Source of the DNA: BOG-933 sp037147415
GTDB taxonomy: Bacteria > Pseudomonadota > Alphaproteobacteria > Azospirillales > Azospirillaceae
DNA: 21,688 nucleotides
Direction: 5' to 3'
Assembly: GCA_037147415.1 (NCBI GenBank)
Contig: JBAWVF010000059.1
Location: 1 to 21,688, forward strand
Part shown: piece by piece, positions 13,698 to 21,688 of the stretch
Position numbering within the stretch: position 1 is the stretch's first letter
Layout of the letters: each line of letters begins with the position of its first letter
Notes under the pieces: generated by a model
The model's database searches: none
Told to the model about the DNA's origin: nothing
Seen by the model: the letters and a program-made list of their open reading frames with translations, nothing else
Program-made: the position numbers and the translations under genes

Positions 13698-15518
13698 ATG
13701 GTCACGGGCGTGCGGGCATTGATCACGGCGATGCTTCTGGTGGCTGCGGCGGGGCCGGCTTTGATCGGGGACGCCCGGGCACAGGAAAACCGCGGCGTCC
13801 AAAGACTGCCGGCTGTCGGTGATGCGGCCCCGGTATCGGCTGTCCAACCGGCCGAGCGCCGGGTCGCGCTGGTGATCGGCAACGGCGCCTATCGCAACGC
13901 CACGCCCTTACCCAATCCGCCCAATGATGCAAAGACGATTGCTGAAATCGTGCAGGACGCCGGCTTTGAATTGGTTGGCGGCAAGGCGCAACTCGACCTT
14001 GACCGCGCCGCGACCGAGAAGGTCATTCGCACCTTCGGCCAAATGCTGCGCGGCGGCGCGATCGGTTTGTTTTACTACGCCGGCCACGGTCTCCAGATTT
14101 CCGGAGTTAATTATCTGGTTCCGATCAGCGCCGAACTCGGCAGCGAAGCCGACGTTAAATATGAACTGGTGGACGTCAATTTTATTCTCGACGAGATGCT
14201 TCATGCCGGCAACCGGCTCAACATGGTTTTGCTCGATGCCTGCCGGAATAACCCGTTCGGCGGACGGGGCATGCGCTCGGTCTCCAGCGGTCTGGCGCAG
14301 ATGCAGGCGCCGAGCGGAACCGTGATCAGCTACGCCACGCAGCCCGGCAATGTCGCGGCCGACGGCACCGGCGGCGGCAATAGCCCCTATACCACCGCGC
14401 TCGCCGAGTCGATCCGCACTCCGGGGCGAAGCGTGTTCGAGGTGTTCAACGATGTCGGCATCGCGGTCAAGAAAAAGACCGGCGGCACGCAGCAACCCTG
14501 GCTGGCGACGTCGCCGATTGAGGGTCAGTTCTATTTCAAACCGGCCGCGACCCCGGTGGCGGTGGCCAGCGTCGCTCCGCCCTCGCCCGCGGCCGCACCC
14601 GTTCAGGCCATGATGTCGGCCGACAAGGAAGCGCTCTATTGGGAGACCATCAAGGATTCGCGTAACCCGGCTTACTACCGCGCCTATCTGGAGCAATTCC
14701 CGACCGGCGTTTTTGCCGGCCTGGCCCGCGCCAAGCTTGCCGCGATTCCCGCTTCCGCGCCTCCTCCGGCGCCCGCTTCGACTTCGACACCGGTTCCCGC
14801 TCGGGTTGCGACGACGCCCCCGCCCGCTCCGCCTCAACCCGCCTCAGTGGCAAGCTCGCCCTGGGGCAAGGTCGCCGCCGCGGTTGCGCCCCAAGCGCCG
14901 CCGCGATCGGCCCGAACCGTCGCATTTAATGCCGACAAGGTGCCTTATCTTTCCGAGCAGCAGCGGACAAAGCTCGACGGCTATCAAAACGGCGCCTCCC
15001 CCAAAGCCCTGGCGATCGGCGACCGCGGTGCCTTCGCCTTCCTGAACAACAGCAATGGCGAAATGACCGAAGACGACGCCCGCCGTCGTGTGCTGGAGCG
15101 TTGCGAGTATTATAATAAATCAGCCTGTGTGCTTTACTCGGTCAATGGCATCGTACTTCAGCCCGAGACCTCTACTCCAAATCCGACCCCGGCCCCGATC
15201 CAAAAAAACGGCCATTTCGATCCGGCCACCGTGCCCTTTATTACTCAAAGCTCACGCGATACTAAAATGCCGGCGTTTGCAAGCGGCCGCGAGCATAAAG
15301 CACTGGCAATTCATCCCTCGGGCGCTTGGGCCTCGGTGACCGCACGTCCTTCCGTCGAAGCCGCCCGCGAGGCCGCTCTTCAGAACTGCACCAAACACCG
15401 GGAAGATGGCTGCATTATCTATGCGGTCGATGACGAGGTGGTTTTCGACCGCGACACCCCTCCGCCCGAACCCGCGGAAAGGGGCATTTGGGGCCGCCGC
15501 TCGCCGCTGACGAAGTAG
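13698..15518 (+). CDS. Exported caspase-like (C14) protease with duplicated C-terminal domain
   Basis: A 606-aa protein of caspase/metacaspase type. A signal peptide (ALITAMLLVAAAGPALIGDARAQ, to about residue 29) precedes the p20-like domain (about 54-250). That has RVALVIGNGAYRNATPLPNPPNDA, catalytic H130 in FYYAGHG and C182 in LLDACRNNPF. A stretch of the form EALYWETIKDSRNPAYYRAYLEQFP (about 315-340) is a common tail in bacterial caspase-like proteins. A Pro-rich linker then leads to two copies of a domain of about 75 residues (about 425-500 and 520-592). Each has a KALAI..GA.A core, a central A..RALE/QNC and a closing C(I/V)(L/I)Y.V. It likely faces the periplasm. GGAGCAAGGG precedes the ATG. 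It is divergent from the papain-like gene. Confidence 0.85.
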   Translation: MVTGVRALITAMLLVAAAGPALIGDARAQENRGVQRLPAVGDAAPVSAVQPAERRVALVIGNGAYRNATPLPNPPNDAKTIAEIVQDAGFELVGGKAQLDLDRAATEKVIRTFGQMLRGGAIGLFYYAGHGLQISGVNYLVPISAELGSEADVKYELVDVNFILDEMLHAGNRLNMVLLDACRNNPFGGRGMRSVSSGLAQMQAPSGTVISYATQPGNVAADGTGGGNSPYTTALAESIRTPGRSVFEVFNDVGIAVKKKTGGTQQPWLATSPIEGQFYFKPAATPVAVASVAPPSPAAAPVQAMMSADKEALYWETIKDSRNPAYYRAYLEQFPTGVFAGLARAKLAAIPASAPPPAPASTSTPVPARVATTPPPAPPQPASVASSPWGKVAAAVAPQAPPRSARTVAFNADKVPYLSEQQRTKLDGYQNGASPKALAIGDRGAFAFLNNSNGEMTEDDARRRVLERCEYYNKSACVLYSVNGIVLQPETSTPNPTPAPIQKNGHFDPATVPFITQSSRDTKMPAFASGREHKALAIHPSGAWASVTARPSVEAAREAALQNCTKHREDGCIIYAVDDEVVFDRDTPPPEPAERGIWGRRSPLTK

Positions 15519-15634
15519 GGCGGATCTCCAAAGGACGTATCTCCGGGAATTGTGACGAGCGGGGCGCAGCCTGTTACGGTGCGGTTGCCGGCGGTGAATG
15601 GACCCCGCCGCGCAACCCCAGGAGGAGACCCGGC

Positions 15635-15715
15635 ATGCCAACCTGCCGCTTCTCCTTCAGGCTTACGGTCACGTTCTTGCGGGTTACGATCCGCCTGACC
15701 ATCGACCGGACCTGA
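15635..15715 (+). CDS. Small ORF (26 aa) with an ideal ribosome binding site
   Basis: The octamer AGGAGGAG (15620-15627) lies 7 bases ahead of the ATG at 15635, the best ribosome binding site in the window. The product begins MPTCRFSFRLTVTFLRV and alternates hydrophobic with polar or basic residues, suggesting an amphipathic beta-strand or membrane-active peptide. It closes at TGA and is followed by a 9-bp hairpin. It sits 120 bases after the caspase gene on the same strand. No family is recognised; it may be a leader peptide, a toxin-like peptide or a chance frame. Confidence 0.4.
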   Translation: MPTCRFSFRLTVTFLRVTIRLTIDRT

Positions 15716-15722
15716 GGGCGGA

Positions 15723-15747
15723 CGGGGAGAGTTCACAGCTCTCCCCG
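15723..15747. other. Stem-loop between the small ORF and pyrE
   Basis: CGGGGAGAG (15723-15731) pairs with CTCTCCCCG (15739-15747) around a 7-base loop. Neither strand has a T tract after it, so it is not a standard intrinsic terminator. It may still end transcripts of the rightward caspase region or the leftward pyr genes, or stabilise an RNA end. Confidence 0.45.
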
Positions 15748-15805
15748 ACTGCCTGATAGACAAAATTTGCGCCCGTTAAGCTCTCCTGTCAACGAAGATA
15801 ATGGC

Positions 15806-16468
15806 TTACCCGGTCGCTCCGCCATGCGCCGCCGACCAGCCGACCGGATCGTTCAGGAAGCTTTCGACCTCGCGTAAAGTTTCGGGGTCGAAATAACCGT
15901 GACGCTTGGCCGCGGCCAGTACATCCCACCACGTCGCGAGTGCATGCAGGTTAACCCCCAGCTCCGCCATGATCAGCTTGCTTTGCGGGAAGATGCCATA
16001 GTGAAAGACGACGAAAGCGTCGGTCACCACCTGCCCCGCCTCGCGCAGCCCGTTAACAAAGCTGGCCTTGCTCTTGCCGTCGGTGGCCAGATCTTCGACC
16101 AGCAGCGTCCGCGCCCCGTCGGCGAGCACGCCCTCGATCCGGGCATCGCGACCGAACCCCTTGGGCTTCTTGCGGATATACTGCATGGGCAGCGCCAGCC
16201 GATCGGCGATCCAGGCGGCGAACGGAATGCCGGCGGTTTCGCCGCCCGCCACCACATCGACCGCCTCGAAACCGACATTACGCTCGATGGTTTGAACCGC
16301 AAAGTCGATGATGGCGCGGCGGGCGCGCGGAAAAGCGATGATCCGCCGGCAATCGACATAAACCGGGCTGGCCCAGCCCGACGTAAATTTATAGGGCGTG
16401 GCCGCGTTGAAATGCACGGCCTTGATCTCAATCAGCAGTTTGGCGGTCAATGCGGCAACGTCGGTCAT
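15806..16468 (-). CDS. pyrE: Orotate phosphoribosyltransferase
   Basis: The 220-aa enzyme transfers phosphoribose from PRPP to orotate, giving OMP in pyrimidine synthesis. It shows the PRPP-binding loop LLVEDLATDGKS, plus YKFTSGWASPVYVDCRRIIAFP (orotate side), DVVAGGETAGIPFAAW and YIRKKPKGFGRDARIEG (catalytic lysine loop). Start choice: ATG at 16468, with GCGGA upstream; a TTG at 16498 would overlap the pyrC stop and add 10 residues. The gene lies 26 bases downstream of pyrC in the same direction, an operon of consecutive steps separated by PyrD. Confidence 0.93.
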   Translation of the reverse strand: MTDVAALTAKLLIEIKAVHFNAATPYKFTSGWASPVYVDCRRIIAFPRARRAIIDFAVQTIERNVGFEAVDVVAGGETAGIPFAAWIADRLALPMQYIRKKPKGFGRDARIEGVLADGARTLLVEDLATDGKSKASFVNGLREAGQVVTDAFVVFHYGIFPQSKLIMAELGVNLHALATWWDVLAAAKRHGYFDPETLREVESFLNDPVGWSAAHGGATG

Positions 16469-16494
16469 GGGATATCCGCTTGTTGGATGGAAAT

Positions 16495-17538
16495 TCAAGG
16501 CTGGTCGATCAGTCGCCAGGCCACGGTTTCACCGGCCCGGAACGGCATCACGCCGGCGATCTCGGCGGGCATGGTCCGGGGGTTCCGCTCCAGTGTCACG
16601 CGGTCCTCGTTCGGCGCCAGCCGGTAAAAGCGCGGTCCGTTAAGGCTGGCGAACGCCTCCAGCCGATCGAGCGCGCCCGCCAAGTCGAACGCCTCGGCAT
16701 ACAGCTCGATTGCGGCCGGAGCGGTGAAAATCCCGGCACAGCCGCACGCCGATTCCTTGGCCCCGACCGGATGAGGCGCCGAATCGGTCCCGAGAAAGAA
16801 TCCCGGTTCGCCCGAAGTCGCGGCTTCGACCAGCGCCAACCTGTGACGCTCACGCTTGACCACCGGCAGGCAATAGGCATGCGGCCGGAGCCCGCCGACA
16901 AACAGCGCATTCCGATTGATCAGCAGATGATGAGCGGTGACGGTGGCGCCAAGCCGACCGCTGCCGGCATGCGCGCGAACGAAAGCAACGGCCTCGGCCG
17001 TGGTGACATGCTCGAACACCACGCGCAAGGCGGGGAAATCTCTTAACAGCGGTTCCAATACCCGCTCGATAAACACCGCCTCGCGATCAAAGATATCCAC
17101 AGCGGGGTCGGTGACTTCCCCATGAACCAGAAACGGCATGCCCAGGACTTGCAGGCGCTCCAGCAACGGCCGCAGCCGGCGCAAATCGGTCACGCCGTGA
17201 TCGCTGTTGGTGGTGGCCCCGGCCGGGTACAGCTTGACCGCCGCGAACACGCCTTCCTGCCACCCGCGCTCGACCGCGTCGGGGTCGGTGTTGTCGGTGG
17301 CATAGCAGGTCATCAAGGGCTGAAAGCGCGAGCCCGGGGGCACCAGCGCTAAAATGCGGTCGCGATAAGCCACGGCAGCGGCGACATCGGTCACCGGCGG
17401 GCGCAGATTGGGCATGATCACCGCCCGCCCGAAGCGCTCAAGCGTTGGCGGCAGCACCGCGCGCAGCATGTCGCCATCGCGCAAATGCAGGTGCCAGTCG
17501 TCGGGACGGCGGAGGGTGATTCGATCACGGCGGGTCAT
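16495..17538 (-). CDS. pyrC: Dihydroorotase, class II (E. coli PyrC type)
   Basis: The 347-aa zinc hydrolase cyclises carbamoyl aspartate to dihydroorotate. It contains the metal motif DWHLHLRDG, the carboxylated lysine region AVKLYPAGATTNSDHGV, the zinc histidines in FLVHGEV and VFEHVTTAEAV, and GTDSAPHPVGAKESACGCAGIF with the catalytic aspartate. These match the short class II PyrC, not the longer class I/III enzymes. The ATG at 17538 begins MTRRDRITLRRPDDWHLHL; frames further upstream are non-conserved. It is transcribed leftwards with pyrE after it and diverges from the sensor kinase. Confidence 0.94.
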   Translation of the reverse strand: MTRRDRITLRRPDDWHLHLRDGDMLRAVLPPTLERFGRAVIMPNLRPPVTDVAAAVAYRDRILALVPPGSRFQPLMTCYATDNTDPDAVERGWQEGVFAAVKLYPAGATTNSDHGVTDLRRLRPLLERLQVLGMPFLVHGEVTDPAVDIFDREAVFIERVLEPLLRDFPALRVVFEHVTTAEAVAFVRAHAGSGRLGATVTAHHLLINRNALFVGGLRPHAYCLPVVKRERHRLALVEAATSGEPGFFLGTDSAPHPVGAKESACGCAGIFTAPAAIELYAEAFDLAGALDRLEAFASLNGPRFYRLAPNEDRVTLERNPRTMPAEIAGVMPFRAGETVAWRLIDQP

Positions 17539-17693
17539 GAGCCTGATCCTGCACCGAGAGAGGCCCGGCGTGCAAGCGGTGTGTAACCGCTCGAAATATG
17601 GTGCCTTCGGGCCACGGTTGCGAGACGACATGGTGTCCTTCGGTCCGGACGTTCTTGTCGAAAGGCGCTTCCGTCCCGTAGAGTGCCCGAACC

Positions 17694-20600
17694 ATGGTGA
17701 ACTTTTATCATAAGCTGTTGGCCCGCGGGCTGTGGCGAGGGACCGGTGGCCTGATCAAAAGGTTGACGAGACCGGTGCCCGCCCCCGGCGAAGCGGGGGG
17801 TACGGAACCTCCTTCAGCCGCACCGGTCGTGCGGGCGTTGGCGCGCGCCAATTTCTTTGCCATTGCCGCAGTCATGCTTTTGCTGCTGACCGCGGGTGGT
17901 TTGGCACTTTGGTCGTCCTATCGCGGCAGCCTGCATGAAGCGCAGACCCGGGCGGCCGGCACCGGCGCCATTCTGGCCGAGCAAATCGAACTGTCGCTGG
18001 TCGGAGTCGATAATCTGCTTCAAGGGCTGGCCGACCGACTGGCGACCGGCGCACTTAGCGGCAAGGCTCTCACCGCCTGGCTGGCCCGGCGCGGCAGCGA
18101 TATCGGCATGGTCCGCAATCTGACCGTGGTTGCGCTTGACGGTAAGGTTCTGGCCGATTCGCGCGCCGAGCGTAGCGGGCCGACCGGAAATGTTGCCGCC
18201 TACGCATTTTTCCGGGCCCATCTTAATCAGGATGATGGCGGACTCTACATCGGTCCGCCGGTACGCGGGCCGATTGACGGGCAATGGATAGTACCGGTTT
18301 CGCGCGCGGTGCGCAGTGCCGACGGCGTGCTGAAGGCGGTGGTGGCGGCGGCGCTCGATCCCGAATATTTTCAAAAGCTCTTCCACGCGATCAATGTCGA
18401 TGGCCGTCTGTGGGGCGTGCTGACCAAAGATGATGGCGCTTTACTGGTGCCGTTTCCCTTTAATGCCCGGCTGATCGAAACCCCGATTGCCGGCTATCCC
18501 TGGTTCGTTTCGCATCTTCATGAAAGCCGCAAGGCCATTCTGCGCATCCGCACGCCCGACGGCATCGACCGGCTGGTGGTTCATCGCGCGCTCGGGCGTT
18601 GGCCGCTGATCGTCGCCATCGGCCTTGCCACCGACGACGTGCTGACCCCGTTTTTTGCCGAAGCCCGGTTATGGGCGCTGGGATTGGCCGCGGCGTTCGG
18701 GCTGATCATTATCGGGGCCCGCTATCATCTGCATCAAACCCGACGCATTGCCGAGCAGGCGGGCGCGCTGGCCAGCTCGGCCGGTGAATTGCACTATCGC
18801 AATCTGCTGCTCGATGCCCAGCTTCAGATGTCGCCCGACGGGATTCTGGTCGTGGATGCCGGCGGCCACATTCAATCCTGGAATCAGCGTTTTGCCGAAA
18901 TCTGGCGGCTCTCTCCGGATTTGCTGGTGGAGAACGACCGCGATCTGGCGCTGGAGCTGGCGCTCGATCAACTTGTTGACCCGAATGCCTTTCTAACCCG
19001 GGTCGGACAGTTGTTCCGCAATCTGGCGGAGGAGGATGCGGGCGGCGAGCTGCATTTTAAGGACGGCCGGATCGTCGAGCGCTTTTCGCGCGGCCTCAGC
19101 GATACCAGCGGCCGGGTTTCCGGCCGGATCTGGTTCTTCCGCGATGTTACCCTGTCACGGCGCGCCGCCGAAACCGCGCGTAAGCTGGCCGCGATCGTCA
19201 ATTCCTCGGGCGATGCCATCATCGGCAAGACCGTGGGCGGATTGATCGAAAGCTGGAACGCCGCCGCCGAGCTGACCTTCGGCTATACCGCCGAGCAAGT
19301 GATCGGTCAGCCGCTGCAAATGCTGTTCCCGCCCGAACAGGTCGACACCATTGGCGAACGGCTGGCGGCGGCGGGACGGGGCGCCCGCATCGCTCATCTT
19401 GAAACGGTCGGCCGCCATGCTTCGGGCTCGGATATTCATCTGTCGGTGACGATTTCTCCGATCCGCGACGAGGACGGGACGGTTACCGGGCTTTCAACCA
19501 TCGCGCGCGATATCGGCCGGCGCAAACGCGCTGAAACCGCGCTGCGCGAGCGTGAACAGCGCAACCGCGTGGTGCTGGAAGCCCTATCCGAAGGCGTGCT
19601 GCTTTATGACGCCGAGGGCGTGATCGTAGCGGCGAACTCGGCGGCCCACCACATTCTCGGCCGACTGCTTGATCGTCCGGCGCTGGTCGCGGGCGAAACC
19701 TTGGATGTGCTCGGCTCGCTGGCTTTCGGAGCCGACGGTACCCCGGTGACGCACGCCGATCAACCGGCCGAAATTGCCCGCACCACCGGCTCGCCCGTGC
19801 TTGACGTGGTGATCGGACTGCGTCGGCCGGAAGAGCCGGCCTCTTCAACCATCTGGTTGCTGGTCAATGCTCAGCCGATCGGCAACGAAAACGGTGAAGT
19901 TGACGGGGTGGTGGTCAGCCTGCTCGACATCACCACCCGCAAGCGGGCCGAAGAGGAATTGCGGGAAAGCGAACGCAACTTCCGCCGCACTTTCGATGAA
20001 TCGCCGATCGGTGCGGCGATGGTCTCACTCGATAACCGGTTTTTGCGGGTCAATGCCGAGCTGTGCCGGATTATCGGGGGCGAGCCGAATGATTTACTTG
20101 GTCTGCGCACGTCCGATATTGCGCTGGATGGTTATAGCGATACCGAGGCCGAGCTGTCCCGTCAACTGGTCGACGGCGAGGTCGCCTATTATCAAATCGA
20201 CAAGCAATGCCGGCGCAAGGACGGCACCGAGATCTGGCTGCATTTCTCGGTGCGGGTGATCCGGGACGCCGCCGGGCAGCCGGGCTACTTCCTGCCGATG
20301 ATCGAGGACATCACCGAGCGCAAACTGGCCGAAGAGCGGCTGGCCCGCAGCGAGGCCGAAGCGCGCGCCGCCAAAACCACGGCCGACCTGGCCAACCGAG
20401 CCAAGTCGGAATTCCTCGCCACCATGAGCCACGAATTGCGCTCACCGCTGAATGCCATTCTGGGCTTTGCCGAAATCCTCACCCTGGAAATGTTCGGGCC
20501 GCTCGGCTCGCCGCGCTATCTCGGTTACGCCAAGGATATTCACGATAGCGGCCATCTGTTACTATCGGTTATCGGTGATATTCTCGATTTATCGAAGGTT

Positions 20601-21113
20601 GAAGCGGGCAAGCTGGAACTGCACGAGGAAAACGTCAATATCGATGCCACGATCGCCAGCGCAATGCGGCTGGTTCATACCCGGGCTCATGACCATGGAC
20701 TTGCGCTGATCTCCGAAATAGCGCCGGGACTGCCGCGGCTATTGGCCGATGGCCGACTGATTACCCAGATGGTGGTCAATCTATTATCAAACGCGATTAA
20801 ATTTACGCCGCGTGCCGGCCGGGTAACGGTCAAGGCCACGCTGGTTTATGGCGGAGTCGGCGGTTTAGTGCTGTCGGTTACCGATACCGGCATCGGCATC
20901 GCACCCGAAGACTTGCCCAAAGTGCTGGCGCCGTTCGAACAAGTTGACAATCACTTGACTCGGACCCAGACCGGCACCGGGCTTGGGCTACCGCTGGTGA
21001 AGTCGCTGATCGAATTACATGGCGGGATATTCGGGATCGAAAGCGAAGTCCAACACGGCACCACCATTACCCTGACCTTTCCGCCCGAAAGATTGCGACT
21101 AGGCCGAAGTTGA
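17694..21113 (+). CDS. Membrane-bound multi-PAS sensor histidine kinase
   Basis: The 1139-aa protein has a first membrane segment at about residues 53-75. A periplasmic sensor region follows (76-320; CACHE-like, with SLVGVDNLLQGLADRL at its start), then a second membrane segment (about 326-347). Cytoplasmic PAS domains follow at about 370-480, 490-610, 620-740 and 760-880, each with a short PAC-like tail such as RDVTLSRR or EDITERKLAEERL. The kinase core has a HisKA box with H913 in MSHELRSPLNAILGFAEIL, and the ATPase part with N1033 in NLLSNAIKFTP and DTGIGIAPEDL, GTGLGLPLV. No receiver domain is fused, so a separate regulator is needed; none is adjacent. The ligand is unknown. The Shine-Dalgarno is weak. 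Stop at 21113 directly precedes the right repeat array. Confidence 0.9.
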   Translation: MVNFYHKLLARGLWRGTGGLIKRLTRPVPAPGEAGGTEPPSAAPVVRALARANFFAIAAVMLLLLTAGGLALWSSYRGSLHEAQTRAAGTGAILAEQIELSLVGVDNLLQGLADRLATGALSGKALTAWLARRGSDIGMVRNLTVVALDGKVLADSRAERSGPTGNVAAYAFFRAHLNQDDGGLYIGPPVRGPIDGQWIVPVSRAVRSADGVLKAVVAAALDPEYFQKLFHAINVDGRLWGVLTKDDGALLVPFPFNARLIETPIAGYPWFVSHLHESRKAILRIRTPDGIDRLVVHRALGRWPLIVAIGLATDDVLTPFFAEARLWALGLAAAFGLIIIGARYHLHQTRRIAEQAGALASSAGELHYRNLLLDAQLQMSPDGILVVDAGGHIQSWNQRFAEIWRLSPDLLVENDRDLALELALDQLVDPNAFLTRVGQLFRNLAEEDAGGELHFKDGRIVERFSRGLSDTSGRVSGRIWFFRDVTLSRRAAETARKLAAIVNSSGDAIIGKTVGGLIESWNAAAELTFGYTAEQVIGQPLQMLFPPEQVDTIGERLAAAGRGARIAHLETVGRHASGSDIHLSVTISPIRDEDGTVTGLSTIARDIGRRKRAETALREREQRNRVVLEALSEGVLLYDAEGVIVAANSAAHHILGRLLDRPALVAGETLDVLGSLAFGADGTPVTHADQPAEIARTTGSPVLDVVIGLRRPEEPASSTIWLLVNAQPIGNENGEVDGVVVSLLDITTRKRAEEELRESERNFRRTFDESPIGAAMVSLDNRFLRVNAELCRIIGGEPNDLLGLRTSDIALDGYSDTEAELSRQLVDGEVAYYQIDKQCRRKDGTEIWLHFSVRVIRDAAGQPGYFLPMIEDITERKLAEERLARSEAEARAAKTTADLANRAKSEFLATMSHELRSPLNAILGFAEILTLEMFGPLGSPRYLGYAKDIHDSGHLLLSVIGDILDLSKVEAGKLELHEENVNIDATIASAMRLVHTRAHDHGLALISEIAPGLPRLLADGRLITQMVVNLLSNAIKFTPRAGRVTVKATLVYGGVGGLVLSVTDTGIGIAPEDLPKVLAPFEQVDNHLTRTQTGTGLGLPLVKSLIELHGGIFGIESEVQHGTTITLTFPPERLRLGRS

Positions 21114-21129
21114 AAAAAGCGCGCCGAGA

Positions 21130-21688
21130 CCTACCGTCATTCGCGCCTTCTTCCTTCGTCACCCCCGCCTTCTTCATTCGTCACCCTTGCCTTCTTCCTT
21201 CGTCACCCCCGCGAAAGCGGGGGTCCAGGGCAACACGTGCTGGATTCCCGCTTTCGCGGGAATGACGGAAGGGAAGAGGGGGAATGACGGAAGAGGGCAA
21301 GCTATTGATTTTGTTCTTTGTCACCCTTGCCTTCTTCCTTCGTCACCCTTGCCATCTTTCTTCATCACCCCCGCCTTCTTCATTCGTCACCCCCGCGAAA
21401 GCGGGGGTCCAGGGCAACACGTGCTGGATTCCCGCTTTCGCGGGAATGACGGAAGGGAAGAGGGGGAATGACGGAAGGGAAGAGGGGGAATGACGGAAGA
21501 GGGCGTGCGGGAATGACGGAAGAGGGCGTGCGGGAATGACGGAAGAGGGCAAGCGGGAATGACGGAAGAGGGCAAGCTATTGATTTTGTTCTTTGTCACC
21601 CTTGCCATTTTCTTCGTCACCCTTGCCATTTTCTTCGTCACCCCCGCCTTCTTCATTCGTCACCCCCGCGAAAGCGGGGGTCCAGGGC
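21130..21688. repeat. Right array of paired hairpin repeats
   Basis: This stretch repeats the left array's elements in the opposite orientation: B hairpins CACCCCCGC-GAAA-GCGGGGGT at 21205-21224, 21389-21408 and 21662-21681 are followed by A hairpins at 21244-21263 and 21428-21447. B and A are joined by a linker bounded by CCAG and CTGG. Between them lie tracts of CGTCACCC(C/T)(C/T)GCC, the strand complement of the left array's short units. The module ending GCAAGCTATTGATTTTG occurs twice (from 21297 and 21572). The window ends inside a further copy. No gene is credible. Confidence 0.9.
21492..21583. repeat. 23-bp tandem repeat
   Basis: Four copies of a 23-bp unit beginning GACGGAAGAGGGC start at 21492, 21515, 21538 and 21561. 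Two copies carry GTG and two carry AAG after GGGC. Such slipped-strand-prone short repeats sit inside the larger array. Confidence 0.75.

Noticed and set aside
13908..14837. 309-aa minus-strand frame over the caspase-like gene
   Set aside because: Antisense shadow; the sense strand has signal peptide and catalytic motifs.
15723..15747. Intrinsic terminator
   Set aside because: The stem is good but no T tract follows on either strand, so it is listed only as a stem-loop.
21187..21656. Open frames in the right repeat array
   Set aside because: They are translations of the hairpin repeats on both strands, with no family match or start signal.

Overview
The window looks like a chromosomal segment of an alphaproteobacterium, most plausibly of the Rhodospirillales type. 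The grounds are an ethylmalonyl-CoA pathway gene pair, a separate F0 operon with a b'-type subunit, a FixJ-family regulator and high GC across most of the window. This placement is inference from gene content; no rRNA or marker gene is present.

Layout. Positions 1-620 are an array of paired GNRA-type hairpin repeats with a near-perfect 226-bp tandem duplication. Next come two leftward genes of acetyl-CoA assimilation (mesaconyl-CoA hydratase and a CoA-ester lyase/thioesterase) and a rightward pyridoxal kinase (pdxY). Positions 3.6-6.1 kb hold a leftward F0 ATP synthase operon in an unusual order, c - AtpI - a - b', with no second b subunit. It ends in a strong intrinsic terminator and is preceded by an unreported-looking 38-codon small ORF. 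Positions 6.1-6.8 kb are a long AT-rich non-coding stretch with TACGTA-type inverted repeats. It is followed by a 52-aa small ORF and an orphan FixJ-like response regulator.

From 7.8 to 11.9 kb runs a rightward group: a GT4 glycosyltransferase, a GT9 heptosyltransferase-like protein, a radical SAM protein and methionine aminopeptidase. The first three probably act together on a surface glycan or a related modification. At 11.9-15.5 kb two exported cysteine proteases of different clans are divergently transcribed: a papain-like protease with a Pro-rich linker and DUF4384-like tail, and a caspase-like protease with a duplicated C-terminal domain. A 26-aa ORF with an ideal ribosome binding site and a stem-loop follow. 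The leftward pyrC-pyrE pair (pyrimidine synthesis) and a rightward 1139-aa multi-PAS sensor histidine kinase complete the coding part. The final 570 bases are a second array of the same paired hairpins, in inverted orientation to the left one.

The least ordinary parts are the rearranged F0 operon with its small ORF and possible FixJ-type operators, and the divergent papain/caspase locus. Functions are assigned by reading motifs; no database search was possible.
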